Shown in pieces: positions 57,727-64,000 of a stretch of 64,000 nucleotides of DNA. The translations under genes were made by a program, and so were the position numbers. Source of the DNA: Jacaranda mimosifolia. Taxonomy: Eukaryota > Streptophyta > Magnoliopsida > Lamiales > Bignoniaceae. Each line of letters opens with the position of its first letter. The stretch's first letter is position 1. The notes below the pieces were generated by a model that did not search any database, was not told where the DNA came from, and was given only the letters and a program-made list of their open reading frames with translations. The stretch covers positions 36,188,501-36,252,500 of the forward strand of contig CM032117.1 in NCBI GenBank assembly GCA_018894105.1, in the 5' to 3' direction.

Positions 57727-58112
57727 AGGGTGTTTGGGTGAGCTTATAAGCTCTTCAAAATATTTTATAAGATGTTTGAGAGTTTATTAGATGATAAAAA
57801 GTATTTGGTAATTTTAAAAAAAAAAAGAGCTTATAAGCTTCTAAAATAAGATGTTAGGAGCTTATAAGCTTTTTTAAAAAATGTTAGAAAATTCCTAACT
57901 TATTTTTAAGGTCTTAACAAACTCTCTAAATTTTAAGCATATTGATTACAAAATTGTCATTACTAACATCTTATAAGCTCCATAATTTTATTTTATCCAA
58001 ACACTTTAAGAACTTATTTTTAAAAAAAGATCTAGTATCTTATAAACTCCAAAAACATCTTATAAGATGTAGGAGGTTATAAGACCTTTTGAATAAGGTT
58101 AGCCAAAGACCT
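57727..58112. mobile_element. MITE-like inverted-repeat element
   Basis: Left end gggtgtttgggtgagcttat and right end (reverse complement ggtctttggctaaccttat) are similar terminal inverted repeats. The interior repeats agcttataagct and cttataagat units on both sides. There is no coding capacity. GGGTGTTTGG termini are common in plant non-autonomous DNA elements. TSD not resolved. Confidence 0.6.
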
Positions 58113-59108
58113 TGTTAGTCCCTTATAACTCATGTGAAGATTAGCCTCCTTATTTTGCTCATTTGGCAATTCTTTTTCTTAGCATCCTGATCTTAATTGC
58201 ATCTCTTTGGGAGCATGCTGGATCTCTTCTGCCTCATGGATGCTCCCCCTCCCCACCTCATTATTTGCACTAGAAGAATTTACATACTTGTTTCCAGCAG
58301 ATCAATGGAGAGAAAGCCATAACTCCAATCAGTAACTTTTCCAACAAATAAAGTACATTGAACATTAATTTAACAATGCTCATATTTTATGAACCAACTT
58401 GAGAAGCATTATAAAACTTACTACTCATTTGAGGAGGAGTGAGGAAAGTTAAGTTTGATCATTCCAAGGCCAATTTATGAAAACCCAAACTATGCATTAA
58501 ATTATAGAAACCATAAGATGCATTACTCTTAGTCCACCACAATAAAATTATGCAGTGTATTAAAAAATACATGTGGATAATTTTAAATCATAGGCCTGGT
58601 TAATTAATTTCATTTCCAATTAGCATCTTCTTATTACACGAGAATTAAATATTAACATATGACACTAGATAAATTTTAGAAATGTATATATAAAATTAAT
58701 TACATATTTGGTGATTGATAACTTAATTCTTTCAGATACAAGAACCTTGAATATTGCATTATTATTAATTAAATCGAGTCGACAACTAAAGCATGATAAC
58801 AAAAAAATTGAAGATTGCAGTTAGTAATTAGTTCATAACTCATCTAGAATAGCACCTCTGGCAACAAAACGGAGCTAGCTACTTTATTTCTTGTTCTCTA
58901 CTATAGTACTGTACTTCTCAATCAACTAATAGAGAGATCTTAATTGTTCCTTATATATATGGCGAATAATGTGCTCCAAAGGAAAGAGATCTTCATATTT
59001 CCCTTTAAGCATATGTATAACTTCAAGACAATCATCATCAATTATCACTTTCATCCACCTCTTATCTAGCTACTACCAACTCCATTGCCATCCTTGTTGC
59101 TGGAGCTC
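58113..59108. other. Intergenic sequence, nothing recognised
   Basis: AT-rich, no ORF with recognisable motifs. A short hairpin (gggagcat ... atgctccc) lies near 58209-58245. Confidence 0.5.
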
Positions 59109-59592
59109 GGGATGTAAGATGAGTCAAGCTGGCTAAATTATAGCTCAACTTGAGCTCAAAATTTATCAAACTCGAGTTGAGTTTCTCGAGCTCAAATTTT
59201 ATAATGAGCCGAGCTCGAGCCTTGATTTAGTTGTTCGAAAACTCATGAGTCGGCTTGTGAGCATTTTTCTATTTTTAAATATTTTTATGTATTAATTAAA
59301 TAATTATCATATATTAATAATTTACTTATTTTTATTTTTAAATATTTTTTATATATTAATTAAATAATTATTTATATCATTATTTTACTTTTTTTATTTT
59401 TAAATATTTTATATATAATACTAAATAATTATTATATATTAATAATTAAATATTTTGTCAAGTTGAGCTTGAGCTCGACTAATGCCAAGCTCGCAAGCTC
59501 GAGTTCAAGCCTTTAAGAGGAGGTTCATCGAGCATGAGCTTGATCTCGAGCCTTCAATTTTTGTCGAGTTGGACTTATTTAATTTATACCCC
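59109..59592. mobile_element. Foldback element with tandem AT-rich core
   Basis: The outer parts (59109-59240 and 59460-59592) are imperfect inverted copies rich in gagctcgagc motifs. The core (about 59269-59455) has three tandem copies of a ~62-bp AT-rich unit (tttttaaatatttt...attaattaaataatta). No coding capacity. Probably a non-autonomous DNA element. Confidence 0.5.
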
Positions 59593-59974
59593 TAACTGGA
59601 GCTTTAATCATAATTGGTTTAGCATGCTGCGTAAGCACCCGAGTCGCCCATTCAATGATGAGTTCTTCATGGTCTTGTGCAAAAATATAAACTTCCATCT
59701 ACTTCCGATCTTTAAGAACTAATTACTTGGTCTAATTTAACTTTAATCAATCCTGAAATAAGTGGACTTTAGTGGACTCCGAGTGGGGATAGACTTGAAT
59801 AGATGGTGTGCAGAAGATGGTAGAGATTCGAACCACATCCCTTTGTCAAAATAAGAAAATCTAAAACATAGATAAGTATAGAAATCGTAGAATATTTTTA
59901 GTTCATTTAATTAGATATATATTTCATTTATTTAATTTTCATGATATTTATTTACTTTAAGAGACATTAAATAT

Positions 59975-59998
59975 TTATATATATATATATATATATAT
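59975..59998. repeat. (TA)n microsatellite
   Basis: An uninterrupted alternating AT run of about 24 bp. Confidence 0.9.
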
Positions 59999-61617
59999 TT
60001 CCTTACAAACAAAAATCATATATATTATCACTATATATGCATAAGCAAAATAGATTTTTTATATGGGCAACTAATTAGTCTAAATATGTCATTAGTTAAC
60101 TAGATCATATTTGTGAAATCTCATCGATGTTCTTTTTATTGTAGGAAGAAACTGTGGCTGTGTGGGACAGAATTTAATTAGCTAGCTTGGTTGAAGGCTA
60201 ACAAGAGCAAGAATATATACTCGATCATGAATGAGTTTTTTGCTTGTTTACTAATTCTAGCTAGCTTTGACATTAGGCATTATACTGCATTTGTTTATAG
60301 ATCATTTTCTTTGAACAATAATTATGAGAACTATTTAAATATGCTTGGGTTTTAATTAGTGGAGTGGTATGTGCTACTCAAAAAAATATTTTCATAATGC
60401 ATATTTTCTTTTATTAATTTGAAGGATGCATGAATGTTTTAGAATATTTGAGTCGCCGAGCGGCCAAGCATGCCTGTCGCTCTAGATGAGCTTACAACTC
60501 CTAAGTCATTGAAGACATGGATTTTAGCTACGTGTAATGAGCTTTGAGTAGATTAATTATTTCATTTATTAATTTTAATTAAGCAATTCTACTGAAGTTG
60601 TTTAAGTTTTTCTTTACTCTTTCAATTTTCTGTGTCTATTTACATGATGACCCATAATGAGCCTATATATATATATGCTTAACACAAATTCTTTTGGGGT
60701 AGGATTAATTGTTTTGATTTCATTCCTCAAGCATGAAATTAATTTGGAAACTTATCCTGCCTTCTCTTCTAGTTAATTGGTACTTGTTTTTAATTTTCAC
60801 TTGTAGCCAACATTTTATTTTGACAAATTTCTTTTGTGGGTTGATTTGAGTAACCAAAAATGTTACATTTTAGAATAAGTTGAGCTCTTGATAACTTTGG
60901 TACAATGGCTAAAAATGCGACTTAAGGTCAAACCCGAGGATACATATACATTTAAGTTCTATGTTTCGATCAACTTCTATATCACAAGCTCTTGTAACGT
61001 TATTGATGGCCATTATTATAGTTTCCTTATGACTGCGATTAGGATTTGAAATTCAACTAATTAGGAGGATTAGTTTTAGCAACTAAACTGAGCCATTTCC
61101 ATTGCGCCATTGCCACCTTGAATATGGAAATCCAAAATATAATTCCGAGGGAGGAATGAAAATTAAGCTGGGCCCTATTTGTTGAGCGGACTTACTTTTT
61201 TTCTTTTTCTTTTTTCTTTTTTTTTTCTTTTGAATTCTGGAAATATTAATTATATCAAGAATCAAGAATGTATTCGGTTCAGTTTCTTTTTCATTTTTTT
61301 TTGGCCCTAAGAATTATTTCCTTGAACACATTTTAATAAGAAAAGTTATTTCCATATTTTAGCAATAGAGAAAGAACCATGACAAATCTGAATGTCCACA
61401 GCGTTTTCTGTTAAAAAATTTTATCCTTACTTATGGTCCTCGAGTTAATTTGCTTTATATTAGTGTTCCAATATTTAGTTTTTATTTCATATTGATTTCC
61501 TCCATTAATCTCTTTTTCTCCACGTCCTTTTGCATTATGCAGAAATACCTTGGAAATTAGCATGGAGTGGTAACTTCTCTTGGTATGCGTATTTTCAATT
61601 GAATATCCTTCTTTAGA

Positions 61618-61637
61618 TATATATATATATATATATT
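61618..61637. repeat. (TA)n microsatellite
   Basis: A second uninterrupted alternating AT run of about 20 bp. Confidence 0.88.
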
Positions 61638-62083
61638 AACAATTAATGCTTAGTGGCTGAACTTAAATTGTTTTGCTTCTAGTAAATTCCATCTTGACAG
61701 AAAATTTATGTTGCTCGCTAGTTATGTTGCATGGATGATGTAAATAATTTCTTGTTGCATCTGAGCATAGTTGCTACTGCTGTTGCTTGATTGATGCACG
61801 GTCCATTTGGATGCGTGGGTGTGGATGCTCCCGTGAAGATACCAACCTGATGAAGCTGGGTCCCACATGATCAAGGGTCTCCTTTGAGTTGGATGGGTCA
61901 ACCTACAACACAGCACATGTTAGGCTAGTCAAGAAGTCCTCAACAAAGGCCCTACAATGTTTAAATTAGTACCGAGCCAATTTGAAAGGGTGTGAAGTAA
62001 GAGGGATGTAGGATGTGTGTATTGCATACCTGAATCCGGGTTTTGCTATGGGGATTTATAGTCTTTCATCCCAGTGTCAATTT

Positions 62084-62609
62084 TGTTGGAATAGTGTCCC
62101 ACAAGCCAATTAGATTGGCATGTAAAACTACTCCTTTTATGATACAATCTTGATTGAATGATATTCTTATTTAATGGCCATCTTCATCTTATGCCTTTGA
62201 TACTTCACTTGCATTTGTTTAAAGCCCTTAAATCATACAAGACTATGGGGCTTGGTCACATATATGATGGTGATCATGAAACAAGTCTCTATGGTCATGA
62301 TTCTAAAGTATTCAAAGTCATAGAATCTTATAAGATGGGACATCTAAGATTTGGATAGACTTGCACTAACGATGCATACTCCAAGGGGTTAGATATTATT
62401 CTATTTCATGAGCAATCTATGTGAGTTATGGATGTATGTTAGAGAGTGCTTGCTAGAGAACAAATTCACTAAAGGCCCGCCTAGAGAATCCACTAGATAG
62501 TGGTAGTGGCAAGTTCTCAAACTTATGATAGTGCATATAATTAGTCCATGGACCAGAGGATCTATGGTAACCTTGTGTTTAGGTCCTTATGCTTTGACTT
62601 TTCCCCAAC
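62084..62609 (+). repeat. Copia LTR fragment (U3 start)
   Basis: Begins tgttggaatagtgtcccacaag, the same LTR start as Copia-1, and stays colinear for about 525 bp until a minus-strand LTR begins at 62610. Confidence 0.85.
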
Positions 62610-62932
62610 TGAAGTCACATGTAACACTAGGATCCACTTATCAAAGCATGAAAATTCTAAAATAACTAGGCTACATATGAAGATAAGGATCTAAACGTGC
62701 CATAGATTTAGACTTGGTATGAGGATTGCCTTGATTCTCACATAATCAAATGAAACTAGGAAGAACAATCCAACTCCTTAAATATATCTCCCTACAGCAC
62801 TGCGGGTTTCTAGCAACTTTTGCCCAACCAAACGAACTCCGAATTAAGTGAAACTTGGACTGATGGTAATAATTATTAAGGACAAATGGAGTTACCTTTT
62901 CGCCTTCAGACTTTATTCAAATTGCCCAAACA
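62610..62932 (-). repeat. Opposite-strand copia LTR fragment (U5 end)
   Basis: Begins tgaagtcacatgtaacactaggatcc, the LTR end in reverse, immediately after the plus LTR fragment. Only about 320 bp remain before gypsy sequence. A head-on LTR junction. Confidence 0.75.
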
Positions 62933-63424
62933 GGATAGGGTCCGCGTTTTTTCATCCAGGTCGAGTTGCGACCCAAGTGAACCTGACCCGGCATGAGTTA
63001 TGATCCAAAATTCGAGTCGTTCATCAATCAAGGATCCAATGCTTAGTAATATGCCACCTTGATCTATACTGACAAGGACAATTCACCTCCTATAAAAGGC
63101 AAGATCTACACAGTTCCAGGTCATGTTATCATCATTCACTTCCATTCTAAGCTCTTCACCTTGCCCTTAATCCATCTAACTTTCTCAGGAATCCACTAAC
63201 TTAGGCATCGGAGGGCCTTAGTTGAGGGCAATCTCAGTTAGACTAATATGCGCTCTTGTGGTTAGATCAGAGATCTACATATACTTATGCGGACCCAGAT
63301 CAAGGTCGAGGTCATAGGCTAGGATAACTCAGGAAATTCAAGTCGAGGTCGAGATCTCCCGATCTCCTTGGGGACAGAACCTTATTGAAAGACCCTTATG
63401 CTTAAATTTTTGGTGGTTGACACC
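62933..63424 (+). repeat. Probable gypsy 5' LTR fragment
   Basis: Not related to the copia LTRs. It has a TATA box (ctataaaagg, near 63091) and a CT-rich stretch, and is followed by a sequence (ttgacaccctttttgcg...gtgtgg) resembling the LTR-end/PBS junction of Tat-type gypsy elements. Left boundary approximate. Confidence 0.5.
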
Positions 63425-64000
63425 CTTTTTGCGTATAGTGTGGTCTTGGGAAGACCTGGTTTGAACTAGTTCCAGACAGTAGTCTCGACTTTTCATCTAA
63501 AAATAAAGTTTCCAACAAATGGGGGATTGGGGAAGTGTGTTATGACCAGAAAGATGCAAGAGAATGCTACCACGTGTCTTTGGAAAAGAGACTCAAGAGT
63601 GAGAGTTCGGGGTCAAAGGGCGAAGGCTCAGGCTCGGGGTCGAAAGGTAAGAAAACGATAGTGACCTCCGTGGAAGATATTGCAAACTTGAAACCCTAAG
63701 AAGAGAATAGGAAAAGAAGAGTGGAGGAATGCAGAATTAAGCCAGCATGCGGGTTCAAAGAGATTGAGCTAGTCCCAAGAGACTTGGGTAAGATGACAAG
63801 GATTGGGACCCAAATGATTCCAAAACTAGAATTCTTAACCATTGAATTTTTAAGCAAAAATGTTGACGTCTTCTCCTAGAAGCCCTCGGACTTCAAAGGA
63901 ATAGACCTCGAGATGATAGTACACAGGCTGAATGTGGATCCTCAAGTTAGACCCATCCAACAGAAGGAAAGGAACCACGGGGCAATGAAAAATTGAATCA
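63425..64000 (+). pseudogene. Ty3/gypsy (Tat-like) internal remnant with start of RT
   Basis: After a short gag/protease-like remnant, the stretch from about 63830 reads FLSKNVDVFSW, SDFKGIDLEMIVHRLNV and RPIQQKERN-like. These are the conserved N-terminal motifs of gypsy RT (DVFAW..D..GI..V..H.L.V). A stop interrupts within the FSW region. The distance from LTR to RT is only about 400 bp, so most of gag, protease and linker are deleted. The window ends inside it. Confidence 0.72.

Larger units (their letters stand above)
59593..62083. other. Intergenic sequence with microsatellites
   Basis: No gene recognised. Contains (TA)n tracts at about 59975-59998 and 61618-61637, and a CT/T-rich run at about 61195-61231. 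Short ORFs have no recognisable domains. It may contain host intergenic or intronic sequence, since it lacks the retroelement signatures seen elsewhere. Confidence 0.5.

Noticed and set aside
61083..61265. Lysine-rich short ORF on minus strand
   Set aside because: Arises from the poly-T/CT-rich run; no domain and no context.
61722..62040. Possible host exon (less AT-rich stretch)
   Set aside because: Slightly higher GC and some open frame, but no splice context, homology or motif that I can support.
1..64000. tRNA or rRNA genes
   Set aside because: Only 12-base tRNA-complementary PBS motifs were seen; no cloverleaf or rRNA core sequence was recognised by eye.

Overview
This looks like nuclear DNA from a flowering plant with a large, repeat-rich genome. 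It is AT-rich. Primer-binding sites match the 3' end of plant initiator-Met tRNA, long Ty1/copia elements have LTRs of about 2.2 kb, there is one SIRE/Maximus-type copia element with an extra envelope-like reading frame, and there are Ty3/gypsy fragments and small inverted-repeat elements. I found no ordinary host protein gene, tRNA, rRNA or CRISPR array. Every retrotransposon gene seen is broken by stops, frameshifts or deletions.

Layout. (1) 1-36763: a plus-strand copia element (Copia-1) that starts outside the window. Its gag is interrupted by minus-strand element B (4748-21213), and its integrase/RT linker by minus-strand element C (22361-32568). B's 3' LTR is itself interrupted by minus-strand element A (6531-16854). 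Target-site duplications, most of them diverged, and exact resumption of the host sequence support each nesting step. (2) 36764-45867: element D, a plus-strand relative. Its leader holds a complete minus-strand solo LTR (37052-39298, TSD CAAAA). Its pol stops after integrase, and it runs into an LTR fragment that carries another solo LTR (42836-44708, TSD CTTAA). If Copia-1 sits in D's leader, nesting is four deep: D > Copia-1 > B > A. (3) 45868-57719: a Ty3/gypsy chromovirus-like fragment whose integrase is split by SIRE-type element E (46784-56354). (4) 57720-62083: lower-copy intergenic DNA with a MITE-like element, a foldback element and microsatellites. (5) 62084-64000: colliding copia LTR fragments and a deleted Tat-like gypsy element.

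The most unusual signal is inside the copia LTRs and leaders. Each LTR has, upstream of its TATA box, a run of consecutive short hairpins with different stems but similar 3-5 nt loops. Between LTR subfamilies the stems change by paired substitutions. A TATA-centred palindrome and a second strong hairpin follow. The leader then has a GC-rich island and four regularly spaced repeats of about 24 bp just upstream of gag. This architecture persists while the primary sequence drifts, which suggests selected or actively maintained structure.
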